A stretch of DNA of 32,500 bases, from positions 3,328,409 through 3,360,908 of the forward strand of contig RPFO01000079.1 of the NCBI GenBank assembly GCA_009746045.1. Direction: 5' to 3'. This stretch comes from Mesostigma viride (taxonomy: Eukaryota > Streptophyta > Mesostigmatophyceae > Mesostigmatales > Mesostigmataceae). Under the pieces are notes generated by a model. The model searched no databases. It saw only the letters and a program-made list of their open reading frames with translations, and was not told the DNA's origin. A program made the translations under genes and the position numbers. Below, piece after piece: positions 1 to 7,327 of the stretch. How positions within the stretch are numbered: the stretch's first letter is position 1; each line of letters opens with the position of its first letter.

Positions 1-3
1 TAG

Positions 4-660
4 ACACCCCACTCAGTGTCTCTGCCTGTCGGGTCGTGGACCACGGTCGAAAACCGCTACAACATCGAAACAACCCTCGCGGCCATCGACAGCAATTTCA
101 CCGTCACCTACGACCGAGCCAACAGCCGCTACACCTTTATGGCGACGAGCCCATTCCAGTTCCAGGTCAGTGAGGGGATTGGACGTGTCTTAGGACTGAC
201 ACCGGGCCTTCACCAGTCGAATGATCAATTTCTTGTTGTGAGCGACAGACCCGCCACAAACGGGCGCCTGAGGTCGGTTTTCGTTTACTCGGACATTGTG
301 CGTGGAAATGTCGTGTCTGCGTCTCGTGGGACCGTGTATGGCGGCCTGTTGGCTTGTTGTCCGAATCTATCCAAATTTCTAGAGCCCATAATTTGGCAGG
401 CGACATCGCCGCTTTGGCAGCATCTGCGAGACTCTCCGCGCTCCATCAGTCTGCGTCTCGTTGACGAGGACGACAACCAAATCCAGGTGTATAGCGACTG
501 GGTGGTCCAGCTGAGCTTCCGGATATCCCCCCAGAAAGCCATGGGGTTTGAGGCTCGCAAGATAGGCGGGATCCTCAGATACATGGCGCTAGACAAGAGC
601 ATCATTCCGGCCAGAAGAATATCTAATCAGTATTCTATAAACGACGAGGATGAAGCTTGA
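4..660 (+). CDS. PLV minor virion (capsid-associated) protein, 5' end incomplete
   Basis: The frame is open from position 4 to the stop at 658-660 (about 218 codons). It begins right after an in-frame TAG at 1-3, has no early ATG, and its first possible start at 16 is GTG. The protein starts in the middle of a recognisable pattern: a VSLPVGSW-type strand, then an NYNI-like helix, then FTVTYDRANSRYTF, then an xGIGRVLGL segment, and near the C-terminus SISLRLVDEDDNQI followed by DWVVQLSFRI. In related algal-virus and PLV structural proteins this module follows an N-terminal segment of several dozen residues, so the true N-terminus probably lies left of the window or was cut off by a frameshift or stop. 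It overlaps the next gene by 11 nt. The role as a minor capsid or vertex protein is inferred from family resemblance and from its place before the capsid gene. Confidence 0.55.
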   Translation, partial: TPHSVSLPVGSWTTVENRYNIETTLAAIDSNFTVTYDRANSRYTFMATSPFQFQVSEGIGRVLGLTPGLHQSNDQFLVVSDRPATNGRLRSVFVYSDIVRGNVVSASRGTVYGGLLACCPNLSKFLEPIIWQATSPLWQHLRDSPRSISLRLVDEDDNQIQVYSDWVVQLSFRISPQKAMGFEARKIGGILRYMALDKSIIPARRISNQYSINDEDEA

Positions 661-934
661 TTTTGGCAAAGTTGTGAGCACTGTACGCAAGATCGGACAC
701 GCTGCCGGAGACGCGGTCAGGAAAGCGGGCCAGGGCGCACGTATGGTGAAAGCCGTCGCCGGTGCCGCTGATGCAGCTCTGGGCCACGTCCCCAGCAAAC
801 TCATTGAGAGCTCGCCGGTTCTCGGGACGGTATACAGGGCCGCAAAAACAGGGCTAGACGCTCTTTCGTCCCTGGAGAGGAAAGTGGACGCGCACAAGGC
901 GGCCAACCCTCTCCTAGGCCAGCTACTTCACTAG
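650..934 (+). CDS. Small basic helical virion-associated protein (putative)
   Basis: A 94-codon ORF starts at an ATG inside the last codons of the preceding gene (11-nt overlap) and ends 38 nt before the capsid gene ATG. The product is rich in Ala, Lys, Arg and Gly, with helix-forming stretches such as VVSTVRKIGHAAGDAVRKAG and a leucine-rich C-terminus ending GQLLH. No enzyme motif, signal peptide or clear membrane span is visible. Small, basic, amphipathic proteins beside the capsid gene are common in adenovirus-like and PLV genomes, where they bind DNA or disturb membranes during entry. That role here is inference from composition and position. The tight overlap with the upstream gene supports it being real. 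Confidence 0.55.
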   Translation: MKLDFGKVVSTVRKIGHAAGDAVRKAGQGARMVKAVAGAADAALGHVPSKLIESSPVLGTVYRAAKTGLDALSSLERKVDAHKAANPLLGQLLH

Positions 935-972
935 CCACTTTTTTTTCTCATTAGATAGGTATACATCTCATC

Positions 973-2183
973 ATGTCGTCTGACGGTTCTTGGTACAATC
1001 GCGCAATCCCAAAGTCCATGCAGTACATTGTGAAGACGCTCGGCCAGCATTCGACGTCCCGCGTCCAGCTCTCTACGCTCTCGGCTAGTGACGGAATCAA
1101 GCAGGGGTCGGTGGTCGCAGTCAGGCTGCCGACGAGCGGGTTTGCAGATCTTCACTCGTTTGCCATGTATTTCAAAGCAAAGACCACGTCGTCAGCTGGT
1201 AAATACGGTTTTCCTCCCTTCACTTCCTCCCTTATCAAGAGACTCGAGGTCCTTGTTGGAGGGCAGTCCGTTGATAGCATTAACGACTATGCTCAACTGT
1301 TTTGGACTCTCTTGACGGTTCACGGTGGAGCTGGGTACGTTAATTCACAGGCGCCAGCCGGCTGGTCTGGTCTGGACACCCTTGATAGCAGTGCCGCCAT
1401 CGACGGTGTTATCGACAACTGGCTAGGATTTCTAAGCGGGGATCCTAGGGTTATCGACCTCAGCCTGTTCCCTCCTATCGAGATCCGCATCACGCTGATG
1501 GATGCCGGTGTTTTGAAGCCCGGCGCCGACGCTGCCACCCCGGGTATCAGCTAGATAACATCCATTTCTCGATCGACACTTATAGGTTCCAGGAGGACGT
1601 GGTTGGCCAGATCTTTGCGTCTCGGTTGGCAGAGGGAGGGACTTTGCCATTCCGTTGGAAGACGTGGCAATCGACGAAACAGTCTAACGCCGGGTCGACC
1701 TACGCTCTCAAGGCAACCCTTTCGTCTGCATCTGCTAGCAAGTTGCTTGCAATTCACGTAGCCTCCGCCAAGGATGCGGCGAATGACAACGCCAACGCCA
1801 TGTTTGCTCATCTCGCCGACGACTTAACAGATTTCCAGTTTGATATCAACGGGTCCCATCAATCTCCAGCATTCCGAATGGGTCCTACAGAGGCGTGGGT
1901 TAACCTGATCAGTGCCTTCAATGACCAAGGGAACTCTCTCAGTTGCGCGAGGACCGGCATCTCGGCAGCCAACTGGCTCAGTAACAACTTCGTCATGGCC
2001 TGTCATCTCAACATGCCGTGTTCCGGTGCTGAGTACCAGAGTGGCCTCGATCTGCGCGGAACTGCCGCGGTCGTTACCTTGCGCGTTAACAAGGGGGCCA
2101 CGGAACGCACCTCCTATATCTTCTGTGAGATGGAGGCCAAGATGGAGGTCGGTGCCGGCCGGCAGGCGGCTGTGTATCTCTAA
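973..2183 (+). pseudogene. MCP: PLV major capsid protein (double jelly-roll), broken by one frameshift
   Basis: The gene starts at ATG 973, after a T-rich and AT-rich leader. Its first frame runs to a TAG at 1552-1554 (193 codons); the rest continues in another frame to 2183. The second frame is already open before that stop and continues the capsid pattern (DNIHFSIDTYRFQED), so the break lies at about 1537-1554, where one base appears to be missing, plausibly in the C4 run at 1538-1541. Visible capsid blocks are VRLPTSGFADLHSFAMYF, then IKRLEVLVGGQSVDSINDYA, then IDLSLFPPIEIRITL, and near the end the SGLDLRG block and the terminal EVGAGRQAAVYL. The two parts together would be about 403 residues, a compact PLV-type capsid subunit. 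The product would form trimeric capsomers. It is either a genuine pseudogene or a consensus error. Confidence 0.82.
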
Positions 2184-2214
2184 AAATGTCTGTTTGTAGA
2201 TAATATAGCACGCG

Positions 2215-2385
2215 ATGGATTACATGAGGGACCCGCGATACACGGCGAATCCTCTTAGCAGAGTCACGCTGATTTTCGACACCCCCGAGCTGGCCGATAA
2301 GGGCACCGCGTTTGTGATGCCGTCCAAGAAGGGCCCGCTGATGGAACCGAAGTTTCAGTATCCTCTGCCAAACTCTAAAAAATAG
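2215..2385 (+). CDS. 56-aa hypothetical protein of the PLV block
   Basis: A short ORF sits between the capsid gene and the fibre-like gene, beginning at an ATG 31 nt after the capsid stop and preceded by the AT-rich gataatata. The product starts MDYMRDPRYTANPLSRVTLI and ends with KFQYPLPNSKK; it is proline- and lysine-rich with no recognised domain. Its spacing matches that of the neighbouring viral genes, each preceded by a short AT-rich stretch, which is the main reason to call it. It could be a small virion cement or assembly protein, but nothing in the sequence proves this. Confidence 0.45.
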   Translation: MDYMRDPRYTANPLSRVTLIFDTPELADKGTAFVMPSKKGPLMEPKFQYPLPNSKK

Positions 2386-2411
2386 TGTGACGGTAGTATT
2401 ATATTAGCTCC

Positions 2412-4103
2412 ATGTCGTTTGATTACGGGGTTTGTCCTGCTTTGATTCGTAAGAAACGTAAACAGGCAAGGATAGCACCATCGATCACATTAACGACTAC
2501 AAGCGGACTGTATCCAAGCGCCTCCCCGATTACAGTGACAGCAACATTCAGCCAACCAGTCACCGGGTTCGCCTTGGGTGATATATTCGTTATTAACGGT
2601 ACAGCGTCCAATTTAGGGGGTAGCGGCGGCTCTTACACATTCTCAGTGACTCCAGCTGTAGCTTATTCACCAACACTCGTCAGCGTTGGAGCCAGTGCTG
2701 CAATCAACACGCTAGGAACCGGCAATACCGCATCAAAAGCAGTAACTTTCACGTACTCGCCACCTCCGACGGTGACTCTCGCGACGACCGCGGGCTCGAC
2801 GCCATCCTCGACACCCGTGGATGTTACCGTCACGTTCAGCAGGTCCGTCACGGGGTTCGCGTTGGGCGACATCACCGTGACGAACGGGACAGCAGCCAAC
2901 CTGACCGGCAGCGGGGCGTCGTACGCCTTCCAGGTGACGCCAACGACCGCCAATTCTTCAACGAACGTTAGCGTGGGCGCGGGCACTGTTGTGGACGCAT
3001 CGACAGGGAACGCCAACGCGGCATCTAACACACTGTCGTTCACGTACTCGGCAAATCCGTCGGTGACTCTTGTGTCCGGAACCCCGACGGGTGCCGTTTA
3101 CCCAGTCACGGCCACTTTTAGCACGTCGGTCGCCGGGTTCGCGTTGGGCGACATCACCGTAACCAACGGAACCGCGTCCAACTTGTTGGGAAGTGGCGCC
3201 ACGTACACGTTCGATGTGACCCCTACCATGTCGGACTTCGCGACGACGGTAAGCATGGGCGCGGGCACCGTGACGAGCGCGACGTCAGGGCTTGGAAACA
3301 CAGCATCGAACACGCTGTCGTTCACGTACTATTACAATCCGGCAACGGATCCCGCACTGTTCGCGTGGTACGATCCGTCCGACAGTGCCACGGTGTTCAG
3401 CGACACGTCCGGCACGACCCAGCAAAACACGGCGGGTGGGAATGTGATGCGGATGAACGACAAGGGGCCGAACGGGTACCACGTGACGCAGGCAACTTCC
3501 ACCAAATGCCCTACGCTGGATACGGCTGAACTGAACTCGAAACGGTCCCTCCGCTTTATCAACTCGCGGTCTGGCTTGTTAGAGACCGTGAACAATTTCT
3601 GGAACACTGTCGGTGTCAATGCGAGCATCCTCCTAGTCGCCAAACAGCTAACGACTGCAACGTATCCAGAAATAGGGGGTTATACGGGTATTAGAGGTTA
3701 TATGCTTGGATCGTCGAACGGCAATTGTTATCTCATGTCTTATCAGTCAGAGGCACAGACCGTTCTCCTATTCGCTCCCGGTTCTGTATACGAAACCGTG
3801 AGCACAAGGGCTCAGTTCTTTGACAACAAGGCACACGTCATGGCGATTTCATGCAACAGCAGTACAAACGCACTTTTCACCCGCTTCGACGGACGAGCTG
3901 GTTATAACAGAATCGGATCGGACCCTACAACTGGTTCAGGAAATCTCTCTATTGGAGGAGACTCGGCCAACGCGAGTCGTGCCTTTGACGGGTGGATCGG
4001 CGAGATCCTGATCTACAACACCGCCAAAACGTCAGCGGAGCTTGAACGGATCCGCGGGTATCTCGTGGCCAAGTGGGGCACCCCCGCCGCCATCCCAGCA
4101 TAG
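2412..4103 (+). CDS. Putative virion fibre: three Ig-like modules plus LamG-like domain (563 aa)
   Basis: The intact ORF starts at ATG 2412, just after an AT-rich gap. Residues 1-23 form a short basic leader (RKKRKQAR). Three modules of about 92 residues follow at roughly 24-115, 117-212 and 215-306, each with the pattern VTxTFSxxVxGFALGDIxVxNGTAxNLxGSGxxYxFxVTP and an ending like NTASNTLSFTY; this matches the bacterial Ig-like domains of large surface proteins. Residues about 312-560 look like a concanavalin A/LamG fold: FAWYDPSDSATVF, MNDKGPNGYHVTQ and a final GWIGEILIYNTA followed by ELERIRGYLVAKWG. Proteins of this build are typical of phage tail fibres and bacterial adhesins, so a virion spike that binds host glycans is the best inference. 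Modules 2 and 3 are nearly identical in DNA over short stretches, showing recent duplication. No signal peptide is seen. Confidence 0.7.
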   Translation: MSFDYGVCPALIRKKRKQARIAPSITLTTTSGLYPSASPITVTATFSQPVTGFALGDIFVINGTASNLGGSGGSYTFSVTPAVAYSPTLVSVGASAAINTLGTGNTASKAVTFTYSPPPTVTLATTAGSTPSSTPVDVTVTFSRSVTGFALGDITVTNGTAANLTGSGASYAFQVTPTTANSSTNVSVGAGTVVDASTGNANAASNTLSFTYSANPSVTLVSGTPTGAVYPVTATFSTSVAGFALGDITVTNGTASNLLGSGATYTFDVTPTMSDFATTVSMGAGTVTSATSGLGNTASNTLSFTYYYNPATDPALFAWYDPSDSATVFSDTSGTTQQNTAGGNVMRMNDKGPNGYHVTQATSTKCPTLDTAELNSKRSLRFINSRSGLLETVNNFWNTVGVNASILLVAKQLTTATYPEIGGYTGIRGYMLGSSNGNCYLMSYQSEAQTVLLFAPGSVYETVSTRAQFFDNKAHVMAISCNSSTNALFTRFDGRAGYNRIGSDPTTGSGNLSIGGDSANASRAFDGWIGEILIYNTAKTSAELERIRGYLVAKWGTPAAIPA

Positions 4104-4148
4104 AGTTACAGACTAGAACTATTATCTCTGATAAGTTGTAATAAAGCC

Positions 4149-4642
4149 ATGGATTATCCCACATTTTACCAAATCGCTTTAGATTCTATCGCGTCACAGA
4201 ACACACTCGACGAATACAATGGAATTTATTCCTTCGATATCAAGCCAGACCCAAGAGCGCCTATCATAGACAGCACATGGCGCGGGGGGTCCATTTTGCA
4301 TATATCAAGAACGCAGAAAACCAAGAAAACTACTCGCTTGTTGGACTAGTTTCTTCAAGTTTTTCTGGAGGAGAGCATAACCCACAAGACAGTGTCGTGC
4401 TATGTACCGAAGAATGCAAAGACGTTGCCGCCTCGTACACCGTAATAAACGACCATGCATTTTTCAACCTAAAAAACGATCATTTGTTTAGGAATGGCGG
4501 GAGACTCGAGATCGGTTTAGTGCACATTGACAGAGGAGTTGATGACAAACAATTCATCCCATTGACACACGAGTCGTTTCTTTGCATCTTGCGTTTCGAA
4601 AAAACTCGTGGGTTCGAGGGGTGCAAGTGCCATCACAAGTAG
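4149..4642 (+). pseudogene. Hypothetical PLV-block gene, frameshifted at a G6 run
   Basis: ATG 4149 opens a frame that reads MDYPTFYQIALDSIASQNTL and runs on to DSTWRGG, then continues in the wrong frame to a stop at 4347-4349. A second frame, open across the G6 run at 4284-4289, carries on with HFAYIKNAENQENYSLVG and ends at 4640-4642 with a Cys/His-rich tail (GCKCHHK). One missing G at the run would join the parts into about 164 residues. I do not recognise the family. The protein is mildly acidic and mixed alpha/beta, with no membrane segment. It lies between the fibre gene and a 130-aa gene on the same strand, so it is probably part of the viral set. The break may be decay or a homopolymer consensus error. 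Confidence 0.5.
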
Positions 4643-4680
4643 CAAAAAACTAGGCCATTGATATTAAAATTTTCTTATAC

Positions 4681-4703
4681 TATAATATAAAAGACTTTGC
4701 ACC
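4681..4703 (+). promoter_or_regulatory. TATA-like AT-rich promoter before the 130-aa gene
   Basis: The gap before ATG 4704 contains tataatataaaag at 4681-4693, within a wider AT-rich tract from about 4660. Similar but shorter AT-rich patches precede ATG 2215 (gataatata), ATG 2412 (tattatatta) and ATG 4149 (gtaataaag). This suggests a shared late-type viral promoter, though no exact consensus can be fixed by eye. Confidence 0.4.
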
Positions 4704-5096
4704 ATGTCCAAATTCATGACCATGAACGACCTGCTCAACTGTATCGAGGCGGCCCCCCCTGGTTCTGGTGGCTATATTGAGGCTAGGACTGGGAGAGCGC
4801 ACGATTGCACAGAGATCGCGCGACTCGCGTGCATCATGGTAGGAGGCGTCGATCCATATGACGACAACTATCGAATCGAATTGGAAGCGCTAGATGACCC
4901 AGACACTTTCTTGGACGCGGCGAGAGCTGCTCTAGGCACTAGGGCGACTCCAAAAAAACTTCACAAGGCTTGCGAGGACCTCGTCGTTTTGTCGATCCTC
5001 GTCGCCACTGTCACGGGTCGTCGGCATATATCTGACGAGACGTGGGCGGGGGTCGTGGAGAGACTTCGACAGGCCGGGCTTGACGAAACAAAATAA
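4704..5096 (+). CDS. 130-aa hypothetical protein, last gene of the PLV block
   Basis: This intact ORF has a clear TATA-like element 11-23 nt before its ATG. The product begins MSKFMTMNDLLNCIEAAPPG and contains an acidic middle part (VDPYDDNYRIELEALDDPD) and a helical C-terminal half (LHKACEDLVVLSILVATVTG and a final VVERLRQAGLDETK). I do not recognise the family; it looks like a small soluble mostly helical protein. The stop codon is only 14 nt before the first perfect hairpin of the 120-bp repeats, so that hairpin may serve as its 3'-end signal. GC content resembles the other viral genes. Confidence 0.55.
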   Translation: MSKFMTMNDLLNCIEAAPPGSGGYIEARTGRAHDCTEIARLACIMVGGVDPYDDNYRIELEALDDPDTFLDAARAALGTRATPKKLHKACEDLVVLSILVATVTGRRHISDETWAGVVERLRQAGLDETK

Positions 5097-5100
5097 CTCC

Positions 5101-5400
5101 ACGGACCCCCCTAGACAAAAGTACCAGTTCTTTACTATATAATAGATGGTACTTTTGTCTAGGTACCATCGATGTCTGCCATCATGCATCGCCCCCACAC
5201 TGACCCGGGCCAAACATTGCACGGACCCCCCTAGACAAAAGTACCAGTTCTTTACTATATAATAGATGGTACTTTTGTCTAGGTACCATCGATGTCTGCC
5301 ATCATGCATCGCCCCCACACTGACCCGGGCCAAACATTGCACGGACCCCCCTAGACAAAAGTACCAGTTCTTTACTATATAATAGATGGTACTTTTGTCT
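5101..5400 (+). repeat. Two and a half identical 120-bp tandem units, each with a perfect hairpin
   Basis: Units lie at 5101-5220 and 5221-5340, with a partial third at 5341-5400. The first two are identical by eye. Each unit contains an inverted repeat: ctagacaaaagtacca at 5111-5126, a 20-nt AT-rich loop, and tggtacttttgtctag at 5147-5162, forming a 16-bp perfect stem. The second lies at 5231-5282 and the third at 5351-5401, where the last base pair is lost at the poly-C junction. The rest of the unit (about 58 nt) has no coding sense. The array directly follows the last viral gene. Confidence 0.9.
5111..5162 (+). terminator. Hairpin, possible 3'-end or terminal signal of the PLV block
   Basis: A 16-bp perfect stem with a 20-nt loop begins 14 nt after the stop codon of the 130-aa gene. 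In some large DNA viruses, such as mimivirus, palindromic hairpins mark mRNA 3' ends. A similar role here is plausible but not shown; it could equally belong to a viral terminus or replication site, or to a short palindromic insertion. Confidence 0.35.
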
Positions 5401-5401
5401 A

Positions 5402-5417
5402 CCCCCCCCCCCCCCCC
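5402..5417 (+). repeat. Poly-C run (16 C) at the end of the hairpin array
   Basis: An uninterrupted C16 run replaces the third repeat unit right after its hairpin. It is followed by sequence of different character. The run may mark the right boundary of the viral insertion or a join in the assembly. Confidence 0.7.
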
Positions 5418-6079
5418 AAAACAACGAAACGCCATCACGACCCCTGTTGACCCCGGCGCGGCGCGCGCCGCGCCTGTCACACGGGAAACAAATTGAGGAG
5501 TTTGACTTTTCATGCATCGGTGACAGATACCAGCACAAGGGCGGTGGTGACAGATGCCAGCATAAGGACCTGGTGACATATTGAAACAATTTTTCTAGCC
5601 TGCTGACGGAATGATGATGGAATCTAATTAATTAATTAATTAATTAATTAATTAAACACGTGCTCCCGTTGGGGAGTCACGGAGCACCGAAGTGCTTTTA
5701 ATCCCTGTGTGTGCACAACACTGGAGAATTAAAGGGCAGAGACCCCCAGTCTCCTTCATGCCTAAGGCATGCCACAGCTGCATTCGGGCGCGCTAGCTAA
5801 AAGGACATGCTAACGATCCGGCAAACTGCGGGTGCAATAAGACCCATGTGAGCGTGGCATAACAAGTAGGCGTGGGCAAGTAATCTGAACATAGCCAGGG
5901 CGTAGCTGCCGTAGCATGGGTGTACTAGGACTAGGCTAAGGCTATGGCTGCATGGTTGTGTACCGTGCGTTGGCGGCACGTGACTAGGTATGTTGGCACA
6001 GCTAGGCAAACATTCTAAGCATGCATGGCTGCCTTAGCGGGAGTGACTCCAATGGATACAAGCTAGGGCTATTGCTGTT
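5418..6079. other. Non-coding stretch with a 20-nt GC palindrome and an (AATT)n tract
   Basis: No convincing gene is seen. At 5455-5474 lies a perfect 20-nt palindrome made only of G and C (ggcgcggcgcgcgccgcgcc). At about 5518-5575 two imperfect copies of gtgacagatnccagcanaag occur. An (AATT)n tract of about 31 nt lies at 5625-5655. The rest (5656-6079) is mixed sequence rich in ctagc and gcatg words and may be the 3' untranslated part of the retroelement fragment that ends at 6080 on the other strand. Confidence 0.5.
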
Positions 6080-6640
6080 CTAGCCCGCTGCTGGGGGCGT
6101 CCACATCTTGTGGTTGATCATCAGGTCCCCGCCCCTCCAGTACACCTTGGGCTTCTGGGGGTCCTGCTTATGGCGCCCGGCCCGGAGGTATTCCGGCCAC
6201 AGGTCGCGTCGCTGCTGTTGCTGAGCGGGGGTCAGGTCATCATCCAGCGTCCAGGTGAGGTCGTGCAACCTCTTGCGACGAGAGAGGAACCACTGCTTAT
6301 CCTCAGGGGAGGGGAAGGTGAGCAGGACTGGTGGGGGAGCCGCCTTGTCCCGTGAGTGGGGAAGGCGCCCTCGCAGTTCTACATCACCTACCAGGCCCAT
6401 GAGGGTAAGAAGCTGGTTCTTGAGCTCGTCAGCAAGGGAGGTTGACGTCTCACCTGGCTTCTGGGGGAAGCGACGTAGCACCACTCGGCACTCGCGGCGA
6501 GCGCGGTCGGTGACCTCCGGCCGTTGCTGGGCTGGCGGTGGTCCTCCAGCTCCTAGCTGGAGCTTCGTGGCGATGGCGTCGGTGGTGGAGGCGGTCACAT
6601 CAATCCGACGCCGCGCCAAAGTGTCCGCGGCAAATCCGGG
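6080..6640 (-). pseudogene. L1-type retrotransposon ORF1p-like C-terminal fragment (copy A)
   Basis: Read on the minus strand, this segment ends in a natural stop at 6080 and encodes the nucleic-acid-binding half of an L1-type ORF1 protein. In order it shows RRECRVVLRRFPQ, DELKNQLLTLMGL, LRGRLPHSRDKA followed by PPVLLTFPSPEDKQWFLSRR, WTLDDDLTPAQQQQRRDLWP, and the final VYWRGGDLMINHK. This is the pattern of an RRM plus C-terminal domain in L1 ORF1p. The frame is open further upstream to about 6685, but resemblance to the family fades near 6640. No start codon context, N-terminal coiled coil or downstream ORF2 is present, so it is a truncated insertion. The segment at 12660-13075 is a diverged copy on the other strand. 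Confidence 0.6.
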
Positions 6641-7120
6641 GTGAAATTGACGAAATTCGGTGCGCGCGGGAGATGTTGAGTGCAAATTTCATTGCGAAGG
6701 CTATGGTGGCGTGAAAATTTACTGTGCACGGATTACGAAGCCATTTTGTACCGGATTTCGCTTGTTCGATCGGCATTGACGTAAGGAAATTTATTCTGCA
6801 AAAAAAAGGTCGGTAAACAGTTTTTGTGTGTGTGTGTGCGAGGGCAAACACGCAGCAGTGGCCAGTTTCGCGCGCCGAGCGCAGCCACCCCTGCGTGTTC
6901 AAGGTAATGGCTAGCACAGATTAGACGCTACTGGTGGGAGGGCACACTTTCGAACGATTCCTTATATCATTTCGAAGAAATCCAGCACAGCGATTCCCTT
7001 AATTTTGCGTTTCCATGTTGCACGCAATTTTCCCGTAAAAGTCAGATTTATAGGAGCGCTGACAGGGGCAAAAATGCATGTCGTGGATTTAATCGCTTTT
7101 ACCCCTTTTTTTGCAGCTTT
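6641..7120. other. Non-coding stretch between retroelement fragment and zinc-ribbon-like ORF
   Basis: I see no supported gene here. The sequence is AT-richer than its surroundings and contains a short TG dinucleotide tract (about 6823-6838). It ends in a pyrimidine-rich stretch followed by ttttttttgcag at about 7105-7116, which looks like a splice acceptor before the short ORF at 7121. Confidence 0.4.
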
Positions 7121-7243
7121 ATGACTTCCCTTGGGCAGAGCAACATCGTCAGCTGCATAACCTGCGGGCGGGGCTCGCTGCCGACGTCGCTGGTGTGCCC
7201 GGGGTGCGGGAGAACCACCATCTACTGGTTTCTATCGTCGTAA
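7121..7243 (+). CDS. 40-aa zinc-ribbon-like ORF, possibly an exon
   Basis: A 40-codon ORF runs from ATG 7121 to TAA 7241-7243. It encodes two CxxC pairs separated by ten residues: SCITCGRG and then VCPGCGRT, ending IYWFLSS. This is the minimal ligand set of a zinc ribbon. The ATG is preceded by a polypyrimidine tract ending in cag at 7116, so the segment could be the last exon of a host gene whose earlier exons I cannot find, or a free-standing micro-gene. Chance is possible at this length. No family assignment is made. Confidence 0.3.
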   Translation: MTSLGQSNIVSCITCGRGSLPTSLVCPGCGRTTIYWFLSS

Positions 7244-7267
7244 CCCGCTTTCTTGTCGTAATTAACC

Positions 7268-7327
7268 GGCGTAGTCTAGTGGTTTAAGCGTCCGGCGACG
7301 GGCGAAACGAACTCTTAACCTGACGCC
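7268..7327 (+). tRNA. tRNA-like remnant (pseudo-tRNA or SINE head)
   Basis: The stretch has a good Pol III A-box match (tagtctagtgg at about 7272-7282), and its two ends pair: ggcgt at 7268-7272 with acgcc at 7323-7327. It is only 60 nt long. The anticodon arm is collapsed to a 4-nt loop hairpin and no proper B box (ggttcgantcc) is present, only a weak cgaactc. It is therefore not a working tRNA. It is more likely a decayed tRNA gene or a tRNA-derived SINE fragment. Confidence 0.3.

Larger units (their letters stand above)
1..5417 (+). mobile_element. Endogenous polinton-like virus (PLV) fragment, right part
   Basis: Seven closely packed intronless genes lie on one strand with short AT-rich gaps, unlike the intron-rich host genes further right. 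The central gene has the block order of PLV major capsid proteins, and the gene two places upstream resembles a PLV minor virion protein. The left side runs off the window, so no integrase, polymerase, packaging ATPase or left terminal repeat is visible. The right edge is placed at the hairpin repeats and poly-C run near 5400, because beyond it no viral-type gene is seen. At least two genes carry single-base frameshifts, so the copy is decayed or contains consensus errors. Assignment to PLV rather than another double-jelly-roll virus is an inference from capsid sequence patterns. Confidence 0.75.

Noticed and set aside
4932-5579. Minus-strand frame of about 215 codons over the hairpin repeats
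   Set aside because: It consists largely of the 120-bp repeat read in phase (120 is a multiple of three) and overlaps the better supported 130-aa gene.
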